64,000 nt of DNA from Brenneria sp. hezel4-2-4. GTDB lineage: Bacteria; Pseudomonadota; Gammaproteobacteria; Enterobacterales; Enterobacteriaceae. Below the pieces are notes generated by a model, which saw only the letters and a list, made by a program, of their open reading frames with translations, ran no database searches and was not told the DNA's origin. The translations under genes were made by a program, and so were the position numbers. Position 1 is the stretch's first letter; every line of letters starts with the position of its first letter. Location: assembly GCF_013155275.1 (NCBI RefSeq), contig NZ_JABJXS010000002.1, positions 558,001-622,000 on the forward strand, given 5' to 3'. Shown one piece after another: positions 25,810 through 36,333 of the stretch.

Positions 25810-28398
25810 ATGATTAAAAAATACTCGCTGGCAGGGTTGGTGCTGATAGTTCTGTTGTTGGTCGGATCGTGGCGGGCGCTGCCTCAGTGGCTGCCACGTC
25901 TATTGAGTCTCTGGTTGCCGTCAGAGATGTCGCTGACGTTAAATTCATCGATAGGCTGGCATAACCGCGGACTGCAAAACGATGGTTTTAGTCTCAAGGC
26001 GGGCGACTGCCTGCTGCTTGAGGTGCGTGATATCTCTTTGCATCGGCAGTCAGGCCGCTGGCGAGTCGGTATCGAGACCGCTACGCTGGATAGCGACTGC
26101 CTGTCGCACTTATCTACGGAGGATAATGCCGCGCCGGCGCAACTTTCCCAGTGGCAGCAGCGTTTGCCCGCCGCAGATATCGTGATTGAAAAATTCACTC
26201 TGCAACCCTGGCAGGAGTACGCCGGAAAAGCCCGGTTAAGCTTTGATGGTCATCAGCGGCAGATAGTACATTATCAGGGCGATCGGTTAGCTTTTCAGGC
26301 TGAACTGAACGATCGGCATCTAACATTGCATGACGGCATGTTGGCGACCCCGGCGGGCGATACCCGGTTACGGGTCAGCGGGGAGATGGAGCTGGCCGCC
26401 ACGCTGGCGCAGTCGCCCGCGCAGGGCAGACTAAACGGCCATCTTGAGAGCGGGCAAACGCCGGAATCCGTATCCGTGCGGGTACGTTGGGAAAATCAAC
26501 AGGGCGAGCTTTCGCTGAATGCGGCTGGCGATAACCAACCGCTGGTGTCATTACCGTGGCGGCTTACTGAAGAAACGATTCAGGTGAATGAGGGGCTTTG
26601 GCGCTGGCCTTATGCCGCGCAACCCCTCTCCGGCAAGGTCGCCATCACGCTGCGGGACTGGCGTCAGGGACTGGATAAAACCCGTATCGATGCGCGTATG
26701 AACCTGTTGACCCAGGGGCATAACGGCAAAGCCAATGCGGTGCTGGTGTTGGGGCCGGGCCATCTGGGGCTGATCAATAGCGAGCTGCGCTTTCAGTTGA
26801 CTGGTCAGGCCAATCTGTCGGCGGTGTCGTTGACCGCATCGTTGCCGGGCATTATACAAGGTTCGGTATTAAATCCGGAATTGACGATTTTACCGGGCGC
26901 GTTGTTACGGGCATGGGGAACGCTGGCGCCTCAGGTAAGGCTTGAGGAAGCCCGCTGGCCGCTGGCGGGATTGCGGGTCGGCGCCACGGGAATTAACGGT
27001 CGCTTACAGGCCATTGTTAAGGCGCGGGACGAATATTGGGGCCGATTTAACCTGCATCTTGACGGTCAGGCGCGGGACTTCTGGCCGGATAAAGGCCAGT
27101 GGCAATGGCGCTACTGGGGCAGCGGGCAACTGCCGCCGCTGAAGGGAAAATGGGATGTCGCCGGCCGCGGGAGCTGGCAGGATACGCTTATTGAGATTGA
27201 GCGGCTTTCCAGCGGGCTGGATCAGTTGAGCTATGGGTTAGTGAGGGTGCGTCAGCCCCGGCTGACGATCGCCGAACCGTTGCGCTGGCAGCGCGCCCGC
27301 TCGGGAGAGCATTTTCAGGGCGCATTGCAGCTTGCGGCGCAGCAGGTGGATTTCAGCAACGGCGGTTATCTTCCTCCGTCGCGGTTAACGCTTGAGCTGA
27401 ATGGCCGCGACCCCGCCGATTTCCTGTGGACAGGACAACTGCAAGCGCAGGATATCGGACCGGTCACGCTGCGCGGCCGCTGGGACGGCGAACGTCTGCG
27501 CGGCGGCGCGTGGTGGCCGCAACAACCGCTGAGAGTCTTTCAGCCGCTGCTGTCCCCCGGATTGAAAATGACTATTCGTACCGGACAGTTTTACGCCCAG
27601 TCGGCGTTTTCCGCGGCTCGCGGCGAAGGGTTCAGCGCGGGCGGGCACTGGGTGGTGAAAAACGGCGGGCTGTGGTTGCAGGACGGCGAGGTGAGCGGGG
27701 TCAATTTTACGCTGCCTTATCGTCTTAAGGATCAACACTGGCAATTGGGCGTGAAACAGCCGGCCACGCTACGCATTGATACGCTGGACAACCTGTTCAG
27801 AGCGACCAATATCCGCGTCGATCTGCAAGGGTTTTACCCTTACAGCGAAAAACAGCCGCTGACTTTGTCACAGGCCAGTATGGATGTATTACGCGGACAC
27901 ATCGATCTTTCGGCATTACGCTGGCCGCAGCGCGAGGCGGCATTGCTCAAAGTGGAAAGCGTGGAGCTTAGCGAGCTGTTGACGGTATTGAAGTTGAAAC
28001 AGCTGGCGATGTCCGGGCGGGTGAGCGGGGTCTTGCCGCTGAACTTTAATCATCCGAACAAGCTGATCCAGGGGGGACGTTTTAGCAACGATCGCTTCCT
28101 GACGCTGCGGCTGGATAAGCAGATGGCCGACGAGCTGGCAAGCAAAAATAGTGTCAGCGGCGCGGCCATCGACTGGTTGCGCTATCTGGAAATCGGCCGT
28201 TCCTACGCGACGGTCGAGTTGGATAATCAAGGGGCGATGTCGCTTAGCGCGCAGATTGAAGGGAAAAATCCTACACTCAGCGCCGACAGACAGGTGATAC
28301 TCAACTATCGCCACCAGGAGAATATCTTCCAGCTATGGCGCAGTTTACGGTTTGGCGATAACGTGCAGGATACGCTGGAGCAGCAGGCTAATGAATAA
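25810..28398 (+). CDS. ydbH: YdbH, AsmA-like intermembrane phospholipid transporter
   Basis: 862 residues (E. coli about 879). One N-terminal inner-membrane helix, then a long beta-rich periplasmic part and a DUF3971/AsmA-type C-terminal region. In E. coli YdbH is one of three redundant bridges (with TamB and YhdP) carrying phospholipid to the outer membrane, and needs the outer-membrane lipoprotein YnbE. ynbE follows after 12 bp. Confidence 0.93.
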   Translation: MIKKYSLAGLVLIVLLLVGSWRALPQWLPRLLSLWLPSEMSLTLNSSIGWHNRGLQNDGFSLKAGDCLLLEVRDISLHRQSGRWRVGIETATLDSDCLSHLSTEDNAAPAQLSQWQQRLPAADIVIEKFTLQPWQEYAGKARLSFDGHQRQIVHYQGDRLAFQAELNDRHLTLHDGMLATPAGDTRLRVSGEMELAATLAQSPAQGRLNGHLESGQTPESVSVRVRWENQQGELSLNAAGDNQPLVSLPWRLTEETIQVNEGLWRWPYAAQPLSGKVAITLRDWRQGLDKTRIDARMNLLTQGHNGKANAVLVLGPGHLGLINSELRFQLTGQANLSAVSLTASLPGIIQGSVLNPELTILPGALLRAWGTLAPQVRLEEARWPLAGLRVGATGINGRLQAIVKARDEYWGRFNLHLDGQARDFWPDKGQWQWRYWGSGQLPPLKGKWDVAGRGSWQDTLIEIERLSSGLDQLSYGLVRVRQPRLTIAEPLRWQRARSGEHFQGALQLAAQQVDFSNGGYLPPSRLTLELNGRDPADFLWTGQLQAQDIGPVTLRGRWDGERLRGGAWWPQQPLRVFQPLLSPGLKMTIRTGQFYAQSAFSAARGEGFSAGGHWVVKNGGLWLQDGEVSGVNFTLPYRLKDQHWQLGVKQPATLRIDTLDNLFRATNIRVDLQGFYPYSEKQPLTLSQASMDVLRGHIDLSALRWPQREAALLKVESVELSELLTVLKLKQLAMSGRVSGVLPLNFNHPNKLIQGGRFSNDRFLTLRLDKQMADELASKNSVSGAAIDWLRYLEIGRSYATVELDNQGAMSLSAQIEGKNPTLSADRQVILNYRHQENIFQLWRSLRFGDNVQDTLEQQANE

Positions 28399-28410
28399 GT
28401 TCAGGATAGG

Positions 28411-28644
28411 ATGATGAAAAATCTGTATATATTGTCGGGAACGCTCTGCGCCCTGAGTTTACTGGCCGGGTGCGTGCCGCGTATAGAAGTCGGGGCAAAA
28501 GAGCCGATAACCATCAACATGAACGTCAAAATCGATCATCAGATTCATATCAAGGCGGATCAAGAGGCCGTTCAACTACTAGGCCAGTCAGACAATGCGG
28601 CGGGGGAAGAGATAAAGAAAAGCGCGCCGCAGGGCGCGCAATAA
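28411..28644 (+). CDS. ynbE: YnbE, outer-membrane lipoprotein partner of YdbH
   Basis: 77 residues (or 76 from the second ATG). Lipobox LLAGC, then VPRIEVGAKEPITINMNVKIDHQIHI, the conserved YnbE block. It multimerises and docks YdbH at the outer membrane in E. coli. The third gene of the E. coli operon, ydbL, is not present: only about 50 bp separate the ynbE stop from the end of the convergent azoR. Confidence 0.93.
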   Translation: MMKNLYILSGTLCALSLLAGCVPRIEVGAKEPITINMNVKIDHQIHIKADQEAVQLLGQSDNAAGEEIKKSAPQGAQ

Positions 28645-28695
28645 AGAGCCAAGCACAAAAAATGAAACACAGGGTAGTAATGATGAGGATTGACG

Positions 28696-29310
<615 letters not shown>

Positions 29311-29543
29311 TTATTTTATTGAGGTTGGGACACCATTGACCAAACGCCCCTTGTTGAGTCACATCTTATGCGGCCTGTTAGCCGGTTGAAAGTGCAATAT
29401 TTCGAGCACATTGTTCGATTTTATTGAATAAGGATTCGGTGCCGCCGGTTAGAGCCGCGGCCGGCGATGTGCTACCATGCCCGCCGAAAAATGAAAGGCG
29501 GACAAACATCCCGCCTGGTCAAAGAGTATTAAGGAATAGCCAC

Positions 29544-32500
29544 GTGAAATCACCTCTCAACGCATTATCTTCGCAGCTCAGTGAGTTAATGCTGCGCGAT
29601 GGGCAACGTCTGCGCCGTCGTTTACAGGGCGCGGCGAAAGTCGGCAGTCCGCAGGCGCAGACCGCCATCGCCCAGGAAATTGAAGGTGAGATCGCCGCGG
29701 CCCGCCAGAAGGTGGAAAACCGCCGGGCAAGCCGCCCGTCCATCACGTACCCTGAACAACTGCCCGTCAGCCAGAAAAAAGACGCTATCCTGAATGCGCT
29801 GCGCGATCATCAGGTAATTATCGTCGCCGGGGAAACGGGGTCGGGCAAGACCACGCAGCTACCGAAGATCTGTCTGGAGTTAGGGCGCGGCGTGCGCGGG
29901 CTGATCGGCCATACCCAGCCGCGGCGTCTGGCGGCCAGAACGGTGGCCGATCGTATTGCGGCGGAACTGGAGACGCCGCTGGGCGGTTGCGTGGGCTACA
30001 AGGTTCGCTTTAATGATCGGGTGGGGGATAACACGCTGGTGAAGCTGATGACCGACGGTATTTTGCTGGCGGAAATTCAGCAGGATCGTCTGTTGATGCA
30101 GTACGACACCCTGATTATCGATGAAGCGCACGAGCGCAGCCTGAATATCGACTTCATTCTGGGGTATTTACGCCAGCTGTTGCCGAAACGCCCTGATTTA
30201 AAAGTTATTATTACCTCCGCCACCATCGATCCCCAGCGTTTTTCGCGTCATTTTAACCACGCGCCGATCATTGAAGTGTCCGGGCGAACCTATCCGGTCG
30301 ATGTGCGTTATCGCCCGGTGGTGGAAGAGGCGGAAGACAGCGATCGCGATCAGCTACAGGCGATTTTTGATGCCGTGGACGAACTGGGACGCGAAGGGCC
30401 GGGGGATATCCTGATTTTCATGAGCGGCGAGCGCGAGATCCGCGATACGGCGGATGCCCTGACTAAATTGGATTTGCCGCATACCGAGATCCTGCCGTTG
30501 TATGCCCGCTTATCCAATCAGGAACAGAACCGGGTATTTCAGTCGCATCATGGCCGTCGCATCGTGCTGGCGACCAACGTGGCGGAAACCTCGTTGACGG
30601 TGCCGGGTATTCGTTACGTGATCGACCCCGGCACCGCCCGCATCAGCCGTTATAGCTTCCGTACCAAAGTACAGCGTTTACCGATTGAAGCCGTCTCGCA
30701 GGCGTCGGCCAATCAGCGAAAAGGGCGTTGCGGCCGCGTCGCCGCCGGGATTTGTATCCGGCTTTATTCCGAGCAGGATTTTCTGTCCCGCCCGGAATTC
30801 ACCGATCCTGAAATTTTGCGCACCAATCTGGCTTCCGTCATTCTGCAAATGACGGCGCTGGGGTTAGGCGATATCGCGGCGTTCCCCTTTGTGGAAGCGC
30901 CGGACAAGCGCAACATTCAGGATGGCGTACGATTGCTGGAAGAACTGGGGGCGATTCAACTGGCGGAAAACGGCCATTATCAACTGACGCCGCAGGGGCG
31001 CCAACTGGCGCAGTTGCCTATCGATCCCCGTCTGGCGCGTATGATATTGGAAGCGAGCAAGTCAGGCTGCGTGCGGGAAGTGATGGTGATTACGGCGGCG
31101 CTGTCGATTCAGGATCCGCGTGAACGGCCGATGGACAAGAAGCAGGCGTCGGATGAAAAGCACCGCCGTTTCGCCGATAAAGAATCCGATTTTCTGGCCT
31201 TCGTCAACCTGTGGGACTATCTGCGCGAACAGCAAAGGGCCTTGTCGTCCAGCCAGTTCCGGCGGTTATGCCGCAGCGAGTACCTAAATTATCTGCGGGT
31301 GCGCGAATGGCAGGATATCTACACCCAACTGCGTCAGGTGGTGAAAGAACTGGGGCTGCCGGTGAACAGCGAGCCGTCCGATTATCGCAGCATTCACTGC
31401 GCGTTGCTGACGGGGCTGTTGTCGCACATCGGCCAGAAAGATATTGAAAAACAGGAGTTCAGCGGCGCGCGTAATGCCCGCTTTGCGATTTTCCCCGGTT
31501 CCGGTTTGTTTAAAAAGCCGCCCAAATGGACCATGGTGGCCGAACTGGTGGAAACCAGCCGTTTATGGGGACGTATCGCCGCACGCATCGAACCTGAATG
31601 GATTGAGCCGCTGGCGCAGCACCTGATAAAGCGCAGCTACAGCGATCCGCACTGGGAAAAAGCCCAGGGCGCGGTGATGGCGCAGGAGAAAGTCACCCTG
31701 TTTGGTCTGCCGATTGTGATGGCGCGTAAGGTGAACTATAGCCAGATCGATCCGCTGCTGGCGCGTGAATTATTTATCCGTCATGCGCTGGTGGAGGGCG
31801 ACTGGCAAACGCATCACGCTTTTTTCCGCGCCAATCTAAAGCTGCTGGCGGAAGTCGAGGAATTGGAAAATAAATCCCGCCGCCGCGACATTCTGGTGGA
31901 CGATGAAACGCTGTTCGCATTTTACGACCAGCGCTTGCCGCACGATATTATTTCCGCCCGCCATTTTGATAAATGGTGGAAAAGCGCCAGCCGTCAGGAT
32001 GCCGATCTGCTGAACTTTGAAAAAAGCATGCTGATTAAGGAGGGGGCGGATAAGGTCAGCGCGCTGGACTATCCGAACTTCTGGCATCAGGGCGACCTGA
32101 AGCTGCGCCTGTCGTATCAGTTTGAGCCGGGAACCGACGCCGATGGCGTGACGGTGCATATCCCGCTGCCCATTCTCAATCAGGTGCGCGAAGAGGGTTT
32201 TGAATGGCAAATCCCCGGCGTGCGGCGCGAACTGGTTATCGCGCTGATCAAATCCTTGCCCAAACCGATGCGGCGCAACTTTGTGCCGGCGCCGAATTAC
32301 GCCGAAGCGTTTCTGGCGCGCGCGACGCCGCTGGAACGAGGGTTATTGGATGCGCTGGAGCGCGAGTTGCGGCTAATGACCGGGGTGACGGTGCCGCGCG
32401 ACGAGTGGCAGTGGGAACAGGTGCCCGATCATCTTAAAATCACGTTCCGTGTGCTGGATGAGAAAAACCGTACTCTGCGGGAAAGCAAAGATCTGAATGC

Positions 32501-33431
32501 GCTGAAAGAGCAGCTCAAGGATAAAGTCCAGCAGACGTTATCGGCGGTGGCTGACGAGGGACTGGAGCAGCGCGGTATCCACGTCTGGAGCTTTGGCTCC
32601 CTGCCGGACTGCTATGAGCAGAAACGCGGCGGCTATTCCGTGAAGGCCTATCCGGCGTTGGTGGATGAGAAAGACAGCGTGGCGATCCGTCTGTTTGATA
32701 CGCCGCATCAGCAACAGCAGGTTATGCGTCAGGGGTTACGGCGTTTGCTGTTGCTGAATATTCCGTCGCCGATTAAGTATCTGCATGAGAAACTGCCCAA
32801 CAAAGCGAAGCTGGGCCTGTATTTTAATCCTTACGGCAAAGTGCTCGATCTGATTGACGACTGCATCGCCTGCGCGGTGGATAAGCTGATTAGCGAGTTT
32901 GGCGGCCCGGTATGGCAGGAAGAGGCGTTCCAACGCCTGCATGAAAAAGTGCGGGCGGAACTCAACGATACGGTGGTCGATATCGCCAAACAGGTTGAGC
33001 AGATCCTGACGGCGGTGTTCGCCATTAACAAACGGCTGAAAGGCCGGGTGGATATGGCGCTGGCGCTGGCGTTAAGCGACATAAAAAGCCAGCTCAACGG
33101 CCTGGTGTTCCGCGGCTTTGTCACCGCCAACGGTTGGCGGCGGTTGCCGGATGTGCTGCGCTATTTACAGGCCATTGAACGTCGGCTGGAAAAATTGGCG
33201 CAGGATGTGCACCGCGACCGGGCGCAAATGCTGAAGGTTGAGCAGGTGCAACAGGCCTGGCAGCAGTGGTGGAATAAACTGCCTCCTGAGCGCCGCGACG
33301 ACGATGATGTGAAAGCGGTTCGCTGGATGATTGAAGAACTGCGGGTGAGCTATTTCGCCCAGCAGTTGGGAACCCCGTTCCCGATATCAGACAAGCGGGT
33401 GCTCCAGGCGATGGAGCAAATCGAAGCATAA
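29544..33431 (+). CDS. hrpA: HrpA, DEAH-box ATP-dependent RNA helicase
   Basis: 1295 residues from the GTG at 29544 (AAGGA 9 bases upstream), close to the 1300 of E. coli. The in-frame ATG at 29424 would add 40 residues unlike the family. Walker A GETGSGKTTQ, DEAH box IIDEAHERS, SAT motif TSATID, motif VI QRKGRCGR, then the HA2/OB-fold and the long C-terminal DUF3418 part. In E. coli HrpA rescues stalled or collided ribosomes and processes fimbrial mRNA. Confidence 0.97.
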   Translation: MKSPLNALSSQLSELMLRDGQRLRRRLQGAAKVGSPQAQTAIAQEIEGEIAAARQKVENRRASRPSITYPEQLPVSQKKDAILNALRDHQVIIVAGETGSGKTTQLPKICLELGRGVRGLIGHTQPRRLAARTVADRIAAELETPLGGCVGYKVRFNDRVGDNTLVKLMTDGILLAEIQQDRLLMQYDTLIIDEAHERSLNIDFILGYLRQLLPKRPDLKVIITSATIDPQRFSRHFNHAPIIEVSGRTYPVDVRYRPVVEEAEDSDRDQLQAIFDAVDELGREGPGDILIFMSGEREIRDTADALTKLDLPHTEILPLYARLSNQEQNRVFQSHHGRRIVLATNVAETSLTVPGIRYVIDPGTARISRYSFRTKVQRLPIEAVSQASANQRKGRCGRVAAGICIRLYSEQDFLSRPEFTDPEILRTNLASVILQMTALGLGDIAAFPFVEAPDKRNIQDGVRLLEELGAIQLAENGHYQLTPQGRQLAQLPIDPRLARMILEASKSGCVREVMVITAALSIQDPRERPMDKKQASDEKHRRFADKESDFLAFVNLWDYLREQQRALSSSQFRRLCRSEYLNYLRVREWQDIYTQLRQVVKELGLPVNSEPSDYRSIHCALLTGLLSHIGQKDIEKQEFSGARNARFAIFPGSGLFKKPPKWTMVAELVETSRLWGRIAARIEPEWIEPLAQHLIKRSYSDPHWEKAQGAVMAQEKVTLFGLPIVMARKVNYSQIDPLLARELFIRHALVEGDWQTHHAFFRANLKLLAEVEELENKSRRRDILVDDETLFAFYDQRLPHDIISARHFDKWWKSASRQDADLLNFEKSMLIKEGADKVSALDYPNFWHQGDLKLRLSYQFEPGTDADGVTVHIPLPILNQVREEGFEWQIPGVRRELVIALIKSLPKPMRRNFVPAPNYAEAFLARATPLERGLLDALERELRLMTGVTVPRDEWQWEQVPDHLKITFRVLDEKNRTLRESKDLNALKEQLKDKVQQTLSAVADEGLEQRGIHVWSFGSLPDCYEQKRGGYSVKAYPALVDEKDSVAIRLFDTPHQQQQVMRQGLRRLLLLNIPSPIKYLHEKLPNKAKLGLYFNPYGKVLDLIDDCIACAVDKLISEFGGPVWQEEAFQRLHEKVRAELNDTVVDIAKQVEQILTAVFAINKRLKGRVDMALALALSDIKSQLNGLVFRGFVTANGWRRLPDVLRYLQAIERRLEKLAQDVHRDRAQMLKVEQVQQAWQQWWNKLPPERRDDDDVKAVRWMIEELRVSYFAQQLGTPFPISDKRVLQAMEQIEA

Positions 33432-33448
33432 ACGCGCCGCGCGCGGCG

Positions 33449-34309
33449 TTAAGCATGGCGCTCGGCATCAGGCGGGCGGGCGTCAACTTTTAGCCGCACA
33501 TAAACCGACTTGATTTCCTCTTCGCCGTATTTTTGTTCCAGACGTTTGATGATGAAATGGCCTTTCGCCATATTTTGATAATGATTAATGAACAAGGTAT
33601 TAATGGCCGCTCCGCTGGCCGCGCCGACAATCGGAACGATCTGGGCGGCCATTTTTTCGGTGATGGTAATACCCAGTCGTGTGGCGACGGCGTCAATCAA
33701 CCTGGCCAGCGTCCTTCCCGCCTGGGACGAGGTGATCCTGGCCGAGGTTTTTTCCGCCCCTTTTTTACTGGCGATATCGATTAATTCACGCGTGGTATGT
33801 TTGGTAATGTCGGCCAGCACCGCCCGGGAAGCATAGTAGGCGGAATCGGCGGCATCATCGTTTTTGGAACGGCCGCCGAGGGCGAAAACCTCGACGCAGG
33901 CGGCTTTGACGGAAAAATCCGTCAGCGAAAAGCCTTCGCTGCGGGCGATATCGGCGACGGAACGCATCATAATCGTGGTGCTGACGGGAAGTTCGACGAT
34001 TAAGCCGGCTGCGCCGAAAAAACCGCTGACGGCGCCGGACGTGGCGGCCGCCAGCTTATGGGTTTTAGGCGATGAAGCCCTTTTCGGATCGTCATCCAGG
34101 GTATACAGCGCGGCATCGACGGACTTATGCAACGCGGCATGCACCACATCCTGTATTTTGCTTTTTACCCACTTAGGCAGTTTGGACAGGCTCCACTCAA
34201 TCGGCCCGCCGACCAGATTCGCCAGTTGTATGGTGATGGAGGGCGCCTCCAGCAGGGCAATCGCCTGTCTGATGTCATGAATATCTTGTTGGTCATCAAA
34301 AATGGTCAT
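33449..34309 (-). CDS. EcsC-family protein
   Basis: 286 residues. Matches the EcsC family by the central block AAATSGAVSGFFGAAGLIVELPVSTTIMMRSVADIARSEG and the alanine/glycine-rich helices around VPIVGAASGAAINTLFINHYQ. Role unknown; the name comes from the third gene of the Bacillus ecs operon, but no ABC genes are nearby. Convergent with hrpA, 17 bp between stops. Confidence 0.85.
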   Translation of the reverse strand: MTIFDDQQDIHDIRQAIALLEAPSITIQLANLVGGPIEWSLSKLPKWVKSKIQDVVHAALHKSVDAALYTLDDDPKRASSPKTHKLAAATSGAVSGFFGAAGLIVELPVSTTIMMRSVADIARSEGFSLTDFSVKAACVEVFALGGRSKNDDAADSAYYASRAVLADITKHTTRELIDIASKKGAEKTSARITSSQAGRTLARLIDAVATRLGITITEKMAAQIVPIVGAASGAAINTLFINHYQNMAKGHFIIKRLEQKYGEEEIKSVYVRLKVDARPPDAERHA

Positions 34310-34496
34310 AGCAATGGTCTTGGCCCTTATCTTGTTGCCTTCCTACCACCGTCTGTGTCGCGCACGTTCCTACGCCCGCGCCTGACGGTTAATCAATACT
34401 TAAGTAGTAGTGAATGACGGAGGGATATGCAATGTCATGGCGAAGAATTAAAATAGCCGCACGGTGCGCCGCCCAACCCTGTCGGCACGGATAACA

Positions 34497-36266
34497 TTAT
34501 CCGTGCTGATGGTGACTCAGCCACGCCATGAAATCTTTTGGCGGCAGCGGCCGGGAGAAATAATAGCCCTGAACTTCATCGCAATCGAATTGCGTCAGGT
34601 ATTCGAGCGTTTCTTTATTTTCAACGCCCTCCGCCAGAACATCGTAATCAAGCTTATGCAGCATACTGATGATCGATTCAACGATGGTTCGACTATCGTG
34701 ATTGGTTTTAATATCCTGGATCAACGACTTATCCAGCTTGATGATGGTCGCCGGGATATTTTTCAGGTAACTCAAATTGCTGTAGCCCGCGCCAAAATCA
34801 TCCAGCGAAATCGTGAAGCCGCGCTGTTTTAGTTCGAGGATGGTGGCAAGCGTCTCGGAGCTTTCCACGATTTTTTGCGTTTCCACGCATTCAATTTCAA
34901 TATCAGCGCTCGTCAGCCCGTGGTTGCTAAGGATATTGACTAGCCGCGAAATAAAATTATCTTCAGCGAAATTACTGGCGGCGACGTTAATGGATATCGG
35001 AAATACAATGCCCGCCTGACGCCAGAGTTTTGCCTGCTGAGCGGCTTGCTGAATAACCCACTCGGTTAGCGGGCGCATCAGGGTCGTGCCTTCCGCCAAA
35101 GGAATGAAACGGTCGGGGTAAATCTCCCCCAAATTGGGATGATGCCAACGGATAAGGGCTTCCGCGCCGATCACGTTGCCGGTCTTGATATTCAGTTTGG
35201 GCTGATAAACCAGATACAGGCCGGGCTTGTTATGCTGCAAAACATCGGAAAGCTCGTTGAGCAGGGTAAAGGCGATTTGCTGCGCCTTATCGCTGCTTTC
35301 GTTGTAAGCGCATTGGCGGACATTATTTTTCATCGCATCCTGCACCGCGCTCATTGACTCGCGCAGAATGCGCTGCGGATCGTTTACCGGAACCTGAAAT
35401 TCCGTATAGCCGACAAATAATTCCAATTTTAATGGGACATGGCTGGTGATGCTTTCCGGGATATGATCGGCACAGCGCATCAGTTCAGCTAAAATCCGTT
35501 CTTTTCTATCCGCCTTGATCAGCAGGGCAAAGCGGCCGACGGCGACGCAATAGACATTTTCACGTGAATCAAACGCCAGGCGCAGAAACAGGCCGATATC
35601 TTTCAGCACGCTTTCGACCGTCGGCATACCCAGCGCCCGCCCCATTTCATAGGCATAAGAGATATCAATGCTGTCAATGAGTATCAGCAGATAGTTTTCA
35701 TAGATATCCGTCATGTGATTAATATCCTCTATTAATCGCTGACGGTTCGGCAACATGGTGACCGCATCGATGAGGCCGATAGCATTACGGTATTTGATCA
35801 ATGATATGGCGATGGCCGCCAGATTCTTTAGCGTGTGCAACTGGAGCATGCTGAACGTGCGGGGCGTATAGTCGATGACGCACAGGGTGCCGATGGCGTA
35901 GCCTTCTTCGGTGAACAGCGGGATCCCGGCATAAAAGCGGATATGCGGCGGGCCGGCGACATAGGGACTGTCTTTAAATCGTTCATCCTGCAAAGCATCC
36001 TGACAGATAAGAAAACAGCCGGTTTGCACGGTAAATTGATCGAACGAGCCGATTTTTTCCATTTCGTTCAAGGCGAAATTGGTTTTCGCTTTGACGTGCT
36101 GTTTCTGTGATCCGCTCAGGGTGATTAATGCGGTCGGCATTTTCAGCAACTGGCATGCCAGCACGGTGATCTTGTTAAGCGTATTATCCTGAAAGGTATC
36201 CAGATCCTGCACGATATCCAGAGTCTGCATGCGTTTTTTTTCATCATGATTTAAATGGCGTAACAT
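34497..36266 (-). CDS. GAF-GGDEF-EAL cyclic-di-GMP phosphodiesterase
   Basis: 589 residues. N-terminal GAF domain (about 20-160), GGDEF domain (about 165-325) whose signature has decayed to VAVGRFALLI, then an EAL domain (about 335-585). The EAL catalytic set looks complete: GAEALIRW, NVAASNF, the glutamate of ECVET, DDFGAGYSNLSYL, KLDKSLI, AEGVEN and QGYYFSRPL. So it should hydrolyse c-di-GMP, with the dead GGDEF domain possibly sensing GTP. No membrane segment is seen, so cytoplasmic. The GAF ligand is unknown. Single-gene unit. Confidence 0.92.
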   Translation of the reverse strand: MLRHLNHDEKKRMQTLDIVQDLDTFQDNTLNKITVLACQLLKMPTALITLSGSQKQHVKAKTNFALNEMEKIGSFDQFTVQTGCFLICQDALQDERFKDSPYVAGPPHIRFYAGIPLFTEEGYAIGTLCVIDYTPRTFSMLQLHTLKNLAAIAISLIKYRNAIGLIDAVTMLPNRQRLIEDINHMTDIYENYLLILIDSIDISYAYEMGRALGMPTVESVLKDIGLFLRLAFDSRENVYCVAVGRFALLIKADRKERILAELMRCADHIPESITSHVPLKLELFVGYTEFQVPVNDPQRILRESMSAVQDAMKNNVRQCAYNESSDKAQQIAFTLLNELSDVLQHNKPGLYLVYQPKLNIKTGNVIGAEALIRWHHPNLGEIYPDRFIPLAEGTTLMRPLTEWVIQQAAQQAKLWRQAGIVFPISINVAASNFAEDNFISRLVNILSNHGLTSADIEIECVETQKIVESSETLATILELKQRGFTISLDDFGAGYSNLSYLKNIPATIIKLDKSLIQDIKTNHDSRTIVESIISMLHKLDYDVLAEGVENKETLEYLTQFDCDEVQGYYFSRPLPPKDFMAWLSHHQHG

Positions 36267-36333
36267 GCTGATTCCTCTTTACTCGTAACAACATATCTTA
36301 TGCTTACACAGTAGCATGGCGGCACCGGGCAAG

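Noticed and set aside
29424-29543. 40-residue N-terminal extension of HrpA
   Set aside because: Not similar to the family; the GTG at 29544 has a good ribosome site and gives the expected length.
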